Source: Cupriavidus taiwanensis (GTDB taxonomy: Bacteria > Pseudomonadota > Gammaproteobacteria > Burkholderiales > Burkholderiaceae). Taken from it: a stretch of 64,000 nt of DNA. The stretch spans positions 614,207 to 678,206 of the forward strand of contig NZ_LT976853.1 of assembly GCF_900249755.1 (NCBI RefSeq), in the 5' to 3' direction. Every line of letters begins with the position of its first letter. The stretch's first letter is position 1. Under the pieces are notes generated by a model. That model saw only the letters and a list, made by a program, of their open reading frames with translations. It did no database searches and was not told the origin of the DNA. This document shows positions 36,001 through 45,723 of this stretch, piece by piece. The position numbers and the translations under genes were made by a program.

Positions 36001-36972
36001 TTACAGCAGCCGGCCCTGGCCGCGCGAGACCGCGTCGGCCTGCATCGCGGCGCGCTGGCGGTCCATGAAGTCGCGCAGCGTGTCGATGCCGCGCAGCCGC
36101 AGGATGGTGTTGCGCACGGCGGCCTCGACCAGCACGGCCAAGTTGCGGCCGGCCGCCACCTGGATCTTGACCATATGGATGGGGAGCCCCAGCACGTCGA
36201 GGTATTGCGAGTCCAGCGGCAGCCGCTCGAACTCGCCGTCGTTGCGCCGCACCAGCTGCACCACCAGCTTGATCTTCATCTTCCGCCGCACCGCGGTCTC
36301 GCCGAAGATGGTCTTGATATCGAGCAGCCCCAGGCCGCGCACTTCCAGCAGGTTCTGCAGCAGCGGCGGGCAGCGGCCTTCGATGAAATCCGGCCCCAGC
36401 CGCACGAAATCGACGGCGTCGTCAGCCACCAGCCCGTGGCCGCGCGAGATCAGTTCCAGGCCCAGTTCGCTCTTGCCCAGGCCGGACTCGCCCATGATCA
36501 GCACGCCCATGCCGAGGATGTCGAGAAACACGCCGTGCATGGTCACGCGCGGCGCCGAGATGCGCGACAGGTACAGGCGCAGGTGGTCGATCACCGCGGC
36601 GGAAGATACCGGCGTGGTGAACAGCGGCGTCGACGAGCGCGTGCAGCGCAGTTCCAGGTCGGGCGGCGGCTCCATGCCGTCGGCGATCACCAGGAACGGC
36701 GGCTCGAGCAGGATCAGCTCGCCCATCTGGCGCTTGCGGGTCTCGTCGTCCAGCCGCTGGTAGTACGTGATTTCGGGTTTGCCGAGCACCTGGATCCGGT
36801 TCGGGTGGATCAGGTTGAGGTGGCCCACCAGGTCTGCGGCGGAGGTCGCCTCGCGGGCGAATTCGACGTCAAAGGCGCGGTCCGCGCCCTCCAGGCCGGC
36901 GACCCAAGAGAGTTTGAGGTCGGCTGCGTTGTCGTCGAAGATGGACTGGGAGGTGACGCCGGTGAGTTCCAT
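36001..36972 (-). CDS. hprK: HPr kinase/phosphorylase
   Basis: A 323-residue bifunctional enzyme that phosphorylates and dephosphorylates Ser46 of HPr-type proteins. Walker A is GESGLGKS at residues 161-168. The downstream K3 signature region is [18 protein letters not shown]. In proteobacteria that lack a full sugar PTS it serves the nitrogen PTS; ptsN lies just upstream on the same strand. No HPr or enzyme I gene lies in this window. Confidence 0.96.
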
Positions 36973-37053
36973 GCGGGTTGACTGGTAAGGCGGACTGCGA
37001 AGCGCGTGGCGCCTGCCCGGTCTGGTGCCGGCCGCTTCGGGGGAATCAGTGGA

Positions 37054-37509
37054 TCAGGGATGCCATGCGATCAGCAGCTGGTGCACGGCATCGGGCGTGG
37101 GCAGGGTCGCCAGGCCCTCGCGCATGTCGCGGTCCGACAGCAATTGCGCGATCTCGGACAAAATTTCCAGGTGCTGCTGCGTGGCCTGTTCCGGCACCAG
37201 CAGGAAGATCAGCAGCGACACCGGCTTGCCGTCCGGCGATTCGAACGGGATCGGCTCGGCCAGGCGCATGAAGGCGGCCAGCGGCTGCTTGAGTCCCTTG
37301 ATGCGCCCGTGCGGAATCGCCACGCCGGCGCCCAGTCCGGTCGAGCCCAGCGATTCGCGTGCGAACAGGTTGTCGGTTACGATCGCGCGCGCCACGCCGT
37401 GATTGTTCTCGAAGAGGAGCCCGGCCTGCTCGAATACACGCTTCTTGCTGGTGACGCTGACGTCGAGGGTGATGTTGCCGGGTGGCAGCAATTTGGCCAA
37501 ACGATTCAT
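37054..37509 (-). CDS. ptsN: nitrogen-PTS enzyme IIA (EIIA-Ntr)
   Basis: A 151-residue PTS EIIA type-2 protein that regulates potassium uptake, nitrogen and carbon metabolism by its phosphorylation state. The phosphorylated residue is H67 in GVAIPHGRI. It lies 81 bp upstream of hprK on the same strand. It is cut off from hpf-rpoN by a 353-bp gap with a terminator and an own -10 box. Confidence 0.96.
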   Translation of the reverse strand: MNRLAKLLPPGNITLDVSVTSKKRVFEQAGLLFENNHGVARAIVTDNLFARESLGSTGLGAGVAIPHGRIKGLKQPLAAFMRLAEPIPFESPDGKPVSLLIFLLVPEQATQQHLEILSEIAQLLSDRDMREGLATLPTPDAVHQLLIAWHP

Positions 37510-37608
37510 GGGCGATGCGCAGGATTTCAGTTAGCGGGCGGACCGTTCCGCCGGGCAACGGCTGGCTCCCTGACCGCACTGCCGGCGCGGCAGGGAAACA
37601 TCCGGCCC

Positions 37609-37614
37609 ATTATA
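37609..37614 (-). promoter_or_regulatory. candidate -10 box of ptsN
   Basis: A perfect TATAAT read leftward, about 100 bases before the ptsN start. No good -35 lies at the right distance. The rest of the gap between ptsN and the hpf terminator (37510-37784) shows no coding frame I trust. Confidence 0.4.
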
Positions 37615-37784
37615 GAGCAGCGGCTACCCTCGCATTGTGCGGTGCAGCGCGGGCAGGCGCGGCCACGATTTCTCTCTCTTTGTATGGCGCAGCATACACC
37701 TTGGCACTGCGCTTGCGAACACCCTCGTCTTTGCATGCGCGACAGCTTTGCCCCGCTGTCACGGCCACACCGGCGGCAGGGCGC

Positions 37785-37813
37785 AAAAAAGCCGCGCCCG
37801 GTTGGCGCGGCTT
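37785..37813 (-). terminator. hpf terminator
   Basis: AAGCCGCGCC (37789-37798) and GGCGCGGCTT (37804-37813) with a 5-base loop. Read leftward it is followed by a U run (37790-37785). It lies 50 bases past the hpf stop. Confidence 0.9.
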
Positions 37814-37862
37814 GCCTGTGGAATCCTGGTTCAGCAGCCCTCTGCGGGGCTGCCGGGCATGG

Positions 37863-38213
37863 TTACTGCTGCATTTGCGCTGCGGCCATCTGGTACTTGA
37901 CCGCTTCGCGGTCGTGGCCTTGCACGCGATCCTTGTAGCGAATCACCTGACGGTCCAGCTTGTCGACGAGTGCGTCGATGGCCGCATACAGGTCTTCATG
38001 ATGCGCTTCGACAAAGATGTCCTTGCCCTTGAGATGCAGATTGATTTCCGCGTACTGACGCCGGTCCTTTTCCTTGTGATTGTCGACAGAGAGCAGCACG
38101 CTAACGCCAATGACTTGATCGAAATGCCTGACGATTCGCTCCAGCTTCGTTTCCACGTACTCACGCAGAGGGGGCGTGATGTCCAGGTGGTGTCCACTGA
38201 TCTTGAAGTTCAT
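37863..38213 (-). CDS. hpf: short ribosome hibernation promoting factor
   Basis: A 116-residue HPF/YfiA family protein that inactivates ribosomes in stationary phase. It starts [20 protein letters not shown] and has the basic-aromatic core [20 protein letters not shown]. The length is that of the short form, without the dimerising C-terminal domain of long HPF. It lies 48 bp after rpoN and ends in a strong terminator. Confidence 0.95.
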
Positions 38214-38261
38214 AGCGCTTCTCCTTCTGAAAGAGCCTCACCAGGCAGGCGGTGGGCTCGG

Positions 38262-39734
38262 CTACAAAGACTTGCGGAGATTCACTGCGGGGATTTTCAG
38301 GGCTTCGCGATATTTGGCAACGGTGCGGCGTGCGACAACGAAGCCTTGCTCACCCAGCAGTTCGGCGATGCGACTGTCGGAAAGGGGATTCCTCGGGTCT
38401 TCGGCTCCTATCAGTTGCTTGATCAAGGCGCGGATGGCCGTTGATGAAGCCGCGCCACCGGTTTCGGTGGACACGTGGCTGCCGAAGAAGTACTTCAGTT
38501 CGAAAGTACCCATCGGCGTGGCCATGTATTTATTGGTCGTCACCCGGGAGATGGTTGACTCGTGTAAACCCAGTGTATCGGCAATCTCCCGCAAAACCAA
38601 GGGGCGCATGGCGATTTCACCGTGGGTGAAAAAGTTCTTTTGACGCTCGACAATGGCCTGCGAAACACGCAGGATGGTGTCGAACCTTTGCTGGATGTTC
38701 TTGATCAGCCAGCGCGCCTCCTGCAGCTTCTGCTGCAGCCCCGCGGTGCCGGTTTCGCCCTTCGCGCCGCGCAGGATCTGCGCGTACATATCGTTGATGC
38801 GCAGCCTCGGCATCACATCCGGATTGAGCTGCGCGAGCCAGCCGCCGCTGCCCTTGCGCACGAATACATCGGGCACGACGAAATCGGCCTCGGGGCGGCT
38901 GTACGCGTGCCCCGGATAGGGCGCAAGCGAGCGGATCAGGTCATGCGCGGCCTTCAGCGCGACTTCATCAACCTGCAGTGCCTTCTTCAGCCGCGTGTAG
39001 TCGCGTACCGCGAGCAATTCCAGGTGGTGGGTGACGATGGTCAGCGCCAGTTCGCGCTGCGGGTGCGTCAGGCGGCGCAATTGCAGCGCCAGGCATTCGG
39101 CGGCATTGCGCGCGCCCACGCCGGGCGGGTCGAAGCTCTGCAGCAGCGTCAGGATGGCGTGGACTTCGTCGGGGTCGAACTCGAGTTCTTCGGGCAGTTC
39201 GGTGCAGATCTCTTCGAGCGAGGCGCTCAGGTAGCCATCGTCGTCGAGGGACTCGATCAGGAAGATGGCGAGGCCCTTGTCGCGCGCCGAGATCTTCAGC
39301 GGCGTCAGCTGCTCCATCAGGTATTCGCGCAGCGTGGGCTCGGCATCGCGCAGCTGCATCGGCGTCTTTTCGTCCTCGTCGCCTTGCGGGCGGCGGGCGA
39401 AGTCGTCCAGGCTCCAGTCGCCGTTGCTGTAGTCGTCGCCGCTGCTGTTGTCGTAGCCGTCATCGGCACCGTCGGTGCGGGCGTCGCCGTTGCCCTGGGG
39501 CTCGGCGGGGGCGGGGGCGGGAGCGCTCTGGACGTTGACCGAGCCGTCGGCCGCGACCCGCAGCGGGCTTTCGATCCAGTCGTTCTCCCGCTCGAGCAGC
39601 GGGTTTTCCGTCAGCGCCTGTTCGACTTCCTGCTGCAGTTCCAGCGTGGAAAGCTGCAGCAGCCGGATCGACTGTTGCAGCTGCGGGGTCAGTGCCAGGT
39701 GCTGGGAGAGGCGGAGCTGTAGCGACGGTTTCAT
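38262..39734 (-). CDS. rpoN: RNA polymerase sigma-54 factor
   Basis: A 490-residue sigma-54. Region I is the Gln- and Leu-rich [20 protein letters not shown]; an acidic region II covers about residues 60-125. The DNA-binding helix-turn-helix lies in [17 protein letters not shown], and the RpoN box reads [10 protein letters not shown] near the C-terminus. It lies downstream of lptB, the usual order in proteobacteria. A target promoter is visible in this window at 11896-11913. Confidence 0.98.
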   Translation of the reverse strand: MKPSLQLRLSQHLALTPQLQQSIRLLQLSTLELQQEVEQALTENPLLERENDWIESPLRVAADGSVNVQSAPAPAPAEPQGNGDARTDGADDGYDNSSGDDYSNGDWSLDDFARRPQGDEDEKTPMQLRDAEPTLREYLMEQLTPLKISARDKGLAIFLIESLDDDGYLSASLEEICTELPEELEFDPDEVHAILTLLQSFDPPGVGARNAAECLALQLRRLTHPQRELALTIVTHHLELLAVRDYTRLKKALQVDEVALKAAHDLIRSLAPYPGHAYSRPEADFVVPDVFVRKGSGGWLAQLNPDVMPRLRINDMYAQILRGAKGETGTAGLQQKLQEARWLIKNIQQRFDTILRVSQAIVERQKNFFTHGEIAMRPLVLREIADTLGLHESTISRVTTNKYMATPMGTFELKYFFGSHVSTETGGAASSTAIRALIKQLIGAEDPRNPLSDSRIAELLGEQGFVVARRTVAKYREALKIPAVNLRKSL

Positions 39735-39857
39735 GCGACCTATTTTATGCGCATCTTCCCGATGTTGGAACGGAAATTGCTATCGCTGATGCGCCGTGAT
39801 CGCCGCTGGCTGTCCTGGCCGCGCAGCCGGGGCTGCCCGCGCGGGGCAGCCGGCTTG

Positions 39858-40658
39858 TCACATGCGGAAGTTCTCGCCCAGGTAGACGCGCCGCACGGCG
39901 TCATTGGCAATGATGTCTTCCGGCTGGCCCGAGGCCAGCACCGTGCCTTCGCTGATGATGTAGGCGTGGTCGCAGATGCCGAGCGTCTCGCGCACGTTGT
40001 GGTCGGTGATCAGCACGCCGATATTGCGCGCCTTGAGGAAGCTGACGATGCGCTGGATCTCGCCCACGGCGATCGGGTCCACGCCGGCGAACGGTTCGTC
40101 CAGCAGGATGAAGCGCGGCGACGACGCCAGCGCGCGCGCGATTTCCACGCGGCGGCGTTCGCCGCCGGACAGCGACAGCGCCGGGTTGTTGCGCAGGTGC
40201 GCGATCTGCAGGTCGTCGAGCAGGGAGTCGAGGCGGCGCTCGATCTCGGCCTTGGCCAGCGGCTTGCCGTTGTTCAGCTGCAGCTCCAGCACCGCGCGGA
40301 TGTTTTCCTCGACGTTGAGCTTGCGGAACACCGACGCTTCCTGCGGCAGGTACGACAGGCCCATGCGCGCGCGCTCGTGGATCGGCAGGCCGCTGATGTG
40401 GTCGCCGTCGAGCACGATGTCGCCTTCGTCCAGCGCCACCAGGCCGACGATCATGTAGAACGACGTGGTCTTGCCCGCGCCGTTGGGGCCGAGCAGCCCG
40501 ACCACCTCGCCGCTCTTCACGTCGAGCGAGACGTCCTTGACCACCGTGCGCGAGCCATAGCGCTTCTTCAGGTGGCGCACGACCAGCGTGCTGCCGCCGG
40601 GCAGGACGGCGTTGGCTTCGACGGAAGGCTTGTCGGCAATGGTGGCGGTATCGGTCAT
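39858..40658 (-). CDS. lptB: LPS export ABC transporter ATP-binding protein
   Basis: A 266-residue ATPase that powers extraction of lipopolysaccharide from the inner membrane with LptFG and LptC. Motifs are Walker A GPNGAGKTT, signature LSLSGGERRRVEIARAL, Walker B FILLDEPFAGVDP and the switch His in LITDHNVRE. An extra N-terminal segment of about 22 residues precedes the ABC domain. It follows lptA by 8 bp. Confidence 0.97.
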   Translation of the reverse strand: MTDTATIADKPSVEANAVLPGGSTLVVRHLKKRYGSRTVVKDVSLDVKSGEVVGLLGPNGAGKTTSFYMIVGLVALDEGDIVLDGDHISGLPIHERARMGLSYLPQEASVFRKLNVEENIRAVLELQLNNGKPLAKAEIERRLDSLLDDLQIAHLRNNPALSLSGGERRRVEIARALASSPRFILLDEPFAGVDPIAVGEIQRIVSFLKARNIGVLITDHNVRETLGICDHAYIISEGTVLASGQPEDIIANDAVRRVYLGENFRM

Positions 40659-40666
40659 GGGTACGG

Positions 40667-41314
40667 TCAGGGTTTGTTGGCGGGCGCGGGGGCGGGCTTC
40701 AGGTCCAGCGGCGAGCCGCCGCCCGTGCTGCCGGACTTCTGGTCCTGGCGCGGCGACAGCACCGCGCGCACCCGGCCGGACGGGTTGGCGGCCGCGGCGT
40801 CGCCGCTGCCGCCGCCGGCAGCGGTGTACAGCTCCTTGCGGCTGTCGTAGGTCAGCACCGCGCCGCGGATCTCGTCGACCACCTTGGCGCCCTGCAGCCG
40901 CGCCATGCGCGCATTGCCGATCAGCTTGGAGAATTCCTGCTTGCCGTCGTATTCGATGCGGTCGCCCCAGCCGTCGATGTATTCGTCGACGCCTTCGCGC
41001 TTCTGGCGGATATAGGCCTGCTTGCCCGGCTTCGAGGTGGCGACGGCGAACTGGTAGCCCTCGGGGTCGGTGCGCAGCTCGGCGGCGTCGGACTTCAGGA
41101 TCATGGTGCCCTTGGTCAGCACCACGTTGCCGGTCAGCGTATAGATCTGCTTGACGTCGTCATAGCTGGCGTTGTCCGCCTCGAGCACCATCGGCTTGTC
41201 GCGGTCCGCGCGCTCGGCAAGGGCGGGCTGGGCCAGCAGGCCGAAGGCCAGGGCCAGCGCGAGCAGGGCCGGGGCGGTGCGTCGACGGGACGATGTCGTC
41301 AGGGAAGCGGTCAT
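40667..41314 (-). CDS. lptA: periplasmic LPS transport protein LptA
   Basis: A 215-residue OstA-domain protein that forms the periplasmic bridge for lipopolysaccharide. A signal sequence (LLALALAFGLLAQPALAERA) precedes the beta-jellyroll part with NVVLTKGTMILKSDAAELR. The C-terminal tail is disordered and rich in Gly, Ser and Pro. It lies between lptC and lptB on the same strand. Confidence 0.95.
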   Translation of the reverse strand: MTASLTTSSRRRTAPALLALALAFGLLAQPALAERADRDKPMVLEADNASYDDVKQIYTLTGNVVLTKGTMILKSDAAELRTDPEGYQFAVATSKPGKQAYIRQKREGVDEYIDGWGDRIEYDGKQEFSKLIGNARMARLQGAKVVDEIRGAVLTYDSRKELYTAAGGGSGDAAAANPSGRVRAVLSPRQDQKSGSTGGGSPLDLKPAPAPANKP

Positions 41315-41439
41315 GTTGGCAGGGTTGCTTGAGGGCGTCTGGATGCGTGATGGTGCGGTTTGCGCGGCAATCGGTGCGCGCGGCGCACGGTGCGGGCCGT
41401 GCCGGCCGGCGCCGCGTGCGCCGATTGCCGGAGCGGGGC

Positions 41440-42069
41440 TCAGGACCCCGGCGCGCGGCCCGGCGACGGCCCGGTGATGATGGTGCCGCGTACATTGCCG
41501 AGCAATTGTACTTCGCGGGTGACGTTGTTGAAGATCAGGCCGTTGGCGGTCATCACCGACGGGCCGCGCGTCAGCCTGACCGGCTTGTCGGTCTTGACGA
41601 TGTCGTCATTGACCAGCAGCTGGAAATAGCTCGACGCCGCGGTCAGCTGCGGGTCCTTGGACGGGTCCGCGCCCTGCTGGCGCAGCACGTAGCCGTTGCC
41701 GTACAGGTCGATCACCGTGCCTTCGGCGTTCATGCGGCCGAGGTCGGCGCGCGCGGTCACCGGCGGGCGGTCCGGCTCGTAGGCGCGCATCGCGGGACGC
41801 GTGACCTCGTAGGTCTGGTCGTCCTCGAAATGGACCATGCGCTCGCCGGTGAAGCGGATCTTGGTGCTGCCGTCGGGCGCCAGCTCAGTGGCCGAGAAGC
41901 GGTCCATGAAGTAGTCAGGCTCGTGCTTCTTGGTGGTCTGCGCGGCCTGGTCTTCCTTGGGCGAGTTGATCTGGACCAGCCAGAACGTGCTGCCCGCCAC
42001 GATGGCCATCAGCAGCAGCGGCATCAGCCGCATGACGATGCCGCTGAGGGAGGCGAGAAGTGCCTGCAT
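41440..42069 (-). CDS. lptC: LPS export protein LptC
   Basis: A 209-residue bitopic inner-membrane protein that passes lipopolysaccharide from LptBFG to LptA. One N-terminal helix (about residues 10-32, MRLMPLLLMAIVAGSTFWLV) is followed by the LptC domain (PDYFMDRFSATELAPDGSTK). It lies 46 bp after kdsD. Order and strand fit the kdsD-lptC-lptA-lptB-rpoN cluster of proteobacteria; a kdsC gene is missing between kdsD and lptC. Confidence 0.94.
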   Translation of the reverse strand: MQALLASLSGIVMRLMPLLLMAIVAGSTFWLVQINSPKEDQAAQTTKKHEPDYFMDRFSATELAPDGSTKIRFTGERMVHFEDDQTYEVTRPAMRAYEPDRPPVTARADLGRMNAEGTVIDLYGNGYVLRQQGADPSKDPQLTAASSYFQLLVNDDIVKTDKPVRLTRGPSVMTANGLIFNNVTREVQLLGNVRGTIITGPSPGRAPGS

Positions 42070-42115
42070 GGTGTCCTTGGCGTTGTGCTGCTTGTGCCGT
42101 CGGTGGCGCGCGCGC

Positions 42116-43099
42116 TCAGATGACCTTGGCGCGGGTCAGGTCGTGGATATGCAGCGCGCCGGTCAGGCGCCCTTCGTCGTCCACCACCAGCAGCTGGTTG
42201 ATGCGGTTGGCTTCCATCACCTGCACGGCTTCCACGGCCAGCCGGTCCTGGTTGACCACGTGCGGGTTGCGGTGCATGACCTCGCCGATCGGCACGGTCT
42301 TCCAGTCGCGCGGGGTTTCGAGCAAACGGCGCAGGTCGCCGTCGGTGAACACGCCGATGGCGCGCCCGTCGGTATCGACCACCGCGGTCATGGCCATGCC
42401 CTTGCGCGTGATTTCCATCAGAGCCTGGGCCAGCGGCGTGCTTTCGCGCACCTCGGGCACCGCGTTGCCGGTGCGCATCACGTCGCGCACGTGGGTCAGC
42501 AGCTTGCGCCCGAGCGCGCCGCCGGGGTGCGAGCGGGCGAAGTCTTCCTCGCCGAAGCCGCGCGCATCGAGCACCGCCACCGCGAGCGCGTCGCCCAGCG
42601 CCAGCGCGGCGGTGGTGCTGGCGGTCGGCGCCAGGTTCAGCGGGCAGGCTTCTTTCTCGACCGCCGCGTCCAGGTGGACGTCGGCCAGTTTGGCAAGGTT
42701 GGACTCCGGATTGCCGGTGACCGAGATCAGGCGCGCGCCGATGCGCTTGACGATCGGGATGATCGCCAGCAGCTCGCCGGTCTCGCCGGAATTGGAGAAG
42801 GCGATCAGCACGTCGTCGCGCGTGACCATGCCGAGGTCGCCGTGGCTGGCTTCGGCCGGGTGCACGAAGAACGCGGGGGTGCCGGTCGAGGCCAGCGTGG
42901 CCGCGACCTTGCGCCCGATATGGCCGGACTTGCCGATGCCGGAAACGACCACGCGCCCGGTGCATTGCAGGATCAGCTGCACGGCATGGGCAAAGTCGCC
43001 GTTCAGGCGGCCGGAAAGTGCGGAAACCGCATCGGCTTCGATCTGGAGCGTGTCGCGGGCGAGCCTGAGTGCTCGATCCGCATCGAAATTAGCTATCAT
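42116..43099 (-). CDS. kdsD: D-arabinose-5-phosphate isomerase
   Basis: A 327-residue KdsD/KpsF-type enzyme that converts ribulose 5-phosphate to arabinose 5-phosphate, the first step to KDO for lipopolysaccharide. The SIS domain holds VVSGIGKSGHIGRKVAAT and AFSNSGETGELLAI; two CBS domains follow (HVRDVMRTGNAVPEV and IGEVMHRNPHVV). The ATG at 43099 was chosen. An open frame continues upstream for hundreds of codons, but it is antisense to the antiporter gene. Confidence 0.96.
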   Translation of the reverse strand: MIANFDADRALRLARDTLQIEADAVSALSGRLNGDFAHAVQLILQCTGRVVVSGIGKSGHIGRKVAATLASTGTPAFFVHPAEASHGDLGMVTRDDVLIAFSNSGETGELLAIIPIVKRIGARLISVTGNPESNLAKLADVHLDAAVEKEACPLNLAPTASTTAALALGDALAVAVLDARGFGEEDFARSHPGGALGRKLLTHVRDVMRTGNAVPEVRESTPLAQALMEITRKGMAMTAVVDTDGRAIGVFTDGDLRRLLETPRDWKTVPIGEVMHRNPHVVNQDRLAVEAVQVMEANRINQLLVVDDEGRLTGALHIHDLTRAKVI

Positions 43100-43243
43100 G
43101 GCGACGAAGTATACCAACGAATGCGATGGCCCCTGGGACGACCCACGGCGCGCGTCGTGCTCGTCCTTGCCCGCCGTATGTCCGCCGGCAGGGTGCCCGT
43201 GCCGGGTCGGCCGCGCGCCTTGCCGGTCACCCCTGACCGCCTG

Positions 43244-45223
43244 ATGCATTCTCCGCTGGAACTGACCCTGGTGCTGCTGGCCGCCGCCGTGTTCGGCGTG
43301 GTCGCGTTCCGCATGCTGCAATTGCCGCCGATGCTGGGCTACCTGGCGGTGGGCATCCTGATCGGCCCGCATGCGCTGGGGCTGGCCAGCGATACCGCGC
43401 AGACCAAGTACCTGGCCGAATTCGGCGTGGTCTTCCTGATGTTCTCGATCGGGCTGGAGTTCAGCCTGGCCAAGCTGCGCGCGATGAAGCGGCTGGTGTT
43501 CGGCCTGGGCGGCTCGCAGGTGGTGCTGTCGATGCTGGCGGTGGTGCCCGCCAGCTGGGCCTTCAACTGGCTGTTCCCGTTGTCGTGGCAGGCCTCGGTG
43601 GCGCTGGGCGGGGCCCTGGCGATGTCTTCCACGGCGATCGTGTCCAAGATGCTGTCCGAGCGCATGGAGCTGGAGAGCGAGCACGGGCGCAACATCATCA
43701 GCATCCTGCTGTTCCAGGACCTGGCGGTGGTGCCGCTGCTGATCGTGATTCCGGCGCTGTCGCGCGACCCCGGCGACCTGATGATGGCGCTCGGCCTGGC
43801 AGTGCTCAAGATCGTGGTCGCGCTGGGCGCCATCTTCTTCCTGGGCCAGCGCCTGATGAGCCGCTGGTTCCATGTGGTGGCGGCGCGCCGCTCGCAGGAA
43901 CTGTTCATGCTGAACCTGCTGCTGGTCACGCTGGGCATGGCGGCGCTGACCGAGCGGCTGGGCCTGTCGATGGCGCTGGGCGCCTTCATGGCGGGCATGC
44001 TGATCTCCGAGACGCCGTACCGCCACCAGGTGGAGGAAGACATCAAGCCGTTCCGCGACGTGCTGCTGGGGCTGTTCTTCGTCACCATCGGCATGCTGCT
44101 CAATATCCGCGTGGTGCTGGACCATGCCTGGCTGGTGCTGGCGCTGCTGGTGGTGCCGGTGCTGTTCAAGCTGGTGCTGATCGCGGCGCTGGCGCGCGTG
44201 TTCGGCTCGCGCCAGGGCGTGGCCATCCGCACCGGGCTGGGACTGGCGCAGGCGGGCGAGTTCGGCTTCGTGCTGCTGAACCAGATCGACGGCCTGAACC
44301 TGGTCGACCCGGTGCTGATCCAGGTGATCCTGGCGTCGATGCTGCTGTCGATGCTGGCGGCGCCCTTCCTGATCCAGTACAGCGACGCCATCGTGCTGCG
44401 CTTCGCCGCCAACGAATGGCTGATGCAGTCGCTGAACATGACCCGCATCGCCGCGCAGAGCCTGCAGACCGAGAAGCACGCCATCATCTGCGGCTTCGGC
44501 CGCAGCGGGCAGAACCTGGCGCACATGCTGGAGCGCGAGGGCATCAACTACGTCGCGCTGGACCTGGACCCCGACCGCGTGCGCGAGGCCGCCGCCGCCG
44601 GCGATACCGTGGTCTACGGCGACGCCGGCCGGCGCGAGGCGCTGATCGCCGCCGGCATCCACCGCGCCGCCGCGCTGATCGTCACCTATGCCAACACGCC
44701 ATCGGCGCTCAAGGTGCTGCACCACGTGCAGGAACTCGCGCCGGCGCTGCCGGTGATCGTGCGCACGGTCGACGATTCCGAGCTGGACACGCTGCAGAAG
44801 GCTGGCGCCACCGAGGTGGTGCCGGAGATCATCGAGGGCAGCCTGATGCTGGCCTCGCACGCGCTGGTGCTGCTGGGCGTGCCGATGCGCCGCGTGGTGC
44901 GCGGCGTGCAGCAGGCGCGCGACGCGCGCTACAGCCTGCTGCGCGGCTATTTCCATGGCCGCGACGATGATGAAGACATGATCGAGCGCGACTCGGTGCG
45001 GTTGCACTCGGTGTCGCTCGGGCCGCAATCCACCGCGGTGGGCAGGCGCCTGGGCGTGCTCGGGCTGGAGCGCATCGGGGTCGAGGTAACGGCGGTGCGC
45101 CGGCGCGGCATCCGCGCCTTCGACCCGCAGCCCGAGACCGTGCTGGAGCCGGGCGATATCGTCGTGCTGCGCGGCCCGCCCGAGGCGCTGGAAGCCGCCG
45201 AGATGCGCATCCTGAACGGCTGA
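43244..45223 (+). CDS. KefB-type monovalent cation:proton antiporter
   Basis: A 659-residue CPA2 antiporter. About 12 helices (residues 1-390) carry the family stretch GVVFLMFSIGLEFSL. A TrkA-N nucleotide-binding domain follows (IICGFGRSGQNLAHML) and then a TrkA-C domain near the C-terminus (VLGLERIGVEVTAVRRRGI). It is likely a potassium or sodium efflux system. The start at 43244 (MHSPLELTLV) was chosen over a longer open frame. It is divergent from kdsD. Confidence 0.92.
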   Translation: MHSPLELTLVLLAAAVFGVVAFRMLQLPPMLGYLAVGILIGPHALGLASDTAQTKYLAEFGVVFLMFSIGLEFSLAKLRAMKRLVFGLGGSQVVLSMLAVVPASWAFNWLFPLSWQASVALGGALAMSSTAIVSKMLSERMELESEHGRNIISILLFQDLAVVPLLIVIPALSRDPGDLMMALGLAVLKIVVALGAIFFLGQRLMSRWFHVVAARRSQELFMLNLLLVTLGMAALTERLGLSMALGAFMAGMLISETPYRHQVEEDIKPFRDVLLGLFFVTIGMLLNIRVVLDHAWLVLALLVVPVLFKLVLIAALARVFGSRQGVAIRTGLGLAQAGEFGFVLLNQIDGLNLVDPVLIQVILASMLLSMLAAPFLIQYSDAIVLRFAANEWLMQSLNMTRIAAQSLQTEKHAIICGFGRSGQNLAHMLEREGINYVALDLDPDRVREAAAAGDTVVYGDAGRREALIAAGIHRAAALIVTYANTPSALKVLHHVQELAPALPVIVRTVDDSELDTLQKAGATEVVPEIIEGSLMLASHALVLLGVPMRRVVRGVQQARDARYSLLRGYFHGRDDDEDMIERDSVRLHSVSLGPQSTAVGRRLGVLGLERIGVEVTAVRRRGIRAFDPQPETVLEPGDIVVLRGPPEALEAAEMRILNG

Positions 45224-45247
45224 GCGCCGGCGGCGGCGCGCCGGGCT

Positions 45248-45622
45248 TCAGTGCCGCCGCGGCTCGACCCAGGATTCCGGCAGGTTGTCGAGCACCGCGC
45301 GCGGGTCCAGCGAGCGGATCGGCACGTCGCGGTCGGCCGGAATGCGGCCCTCGCCCTGCAGCATCAGGTAGCGCAGGCAGCACACCCGCAGGAAGGACGA
45401 GAAATTGCCCGCCACCGCCTCGCTGCCGCGGTGTTCGCTCAGCTCGTCGTGCAGGCGCGTGATCAGCTGGTTGACGGTCATGCCGTCGCGCTGCGCCAGT
45501 TCTTCCAGCACTTCCTAGAACAGGCTTTCCAGCCGGATGCTGGTGGCGGCGCCGTGCAGGCGCAGCGAGCGCGACTGGCTCTGGTAAGACGCCGGGTTGG
45601 CGCGGATAAAGATTTCACACAT
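45248..45622 (-). pseudogene. ribbon-helix-helix protein interrupted by an amber codon
   Basis: The frame reads MCEIFIRANPASYQSQSR to LESLF, then TAG at 45517-45515 (codon 36), then EVLEELAQRDGMTVNQLITR to the end at 45248. Together this is one RHH_4-type ribbon-helix-helix domain of about 124 residues. In relatives as I know them a Trp stands at the stop position, one base from TAG (TGG). The stop cuts the DNA-binding strand from its helices. A GTG at 45511 could restart an 87-residue C-terminal product, but without the N-terminal strand. It is either a recent pseudogene, a readthrough gene or a sequencing error. Confidence 0.8.
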
Positions 45623-45723
45623 GAAGGGCTCCCTGGCGGGCGGCGCGGCCGGCAGGCCTGTGCATGGGCCGGCCGGGTCGGCCAGCCATGCATCACGCGT
45701 GGGGGCGCCGCGTGCGGAAAGCA

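Noticed and set aside
43100..45028. Very long open frame on the minus strand continuous with kdsD
   Set aside because: It is the antisense of the antiporter gene. Its His- and Gln-rich composition is typical of shadow frames in GC-rich DNA, and KdsD is complete from 43099.
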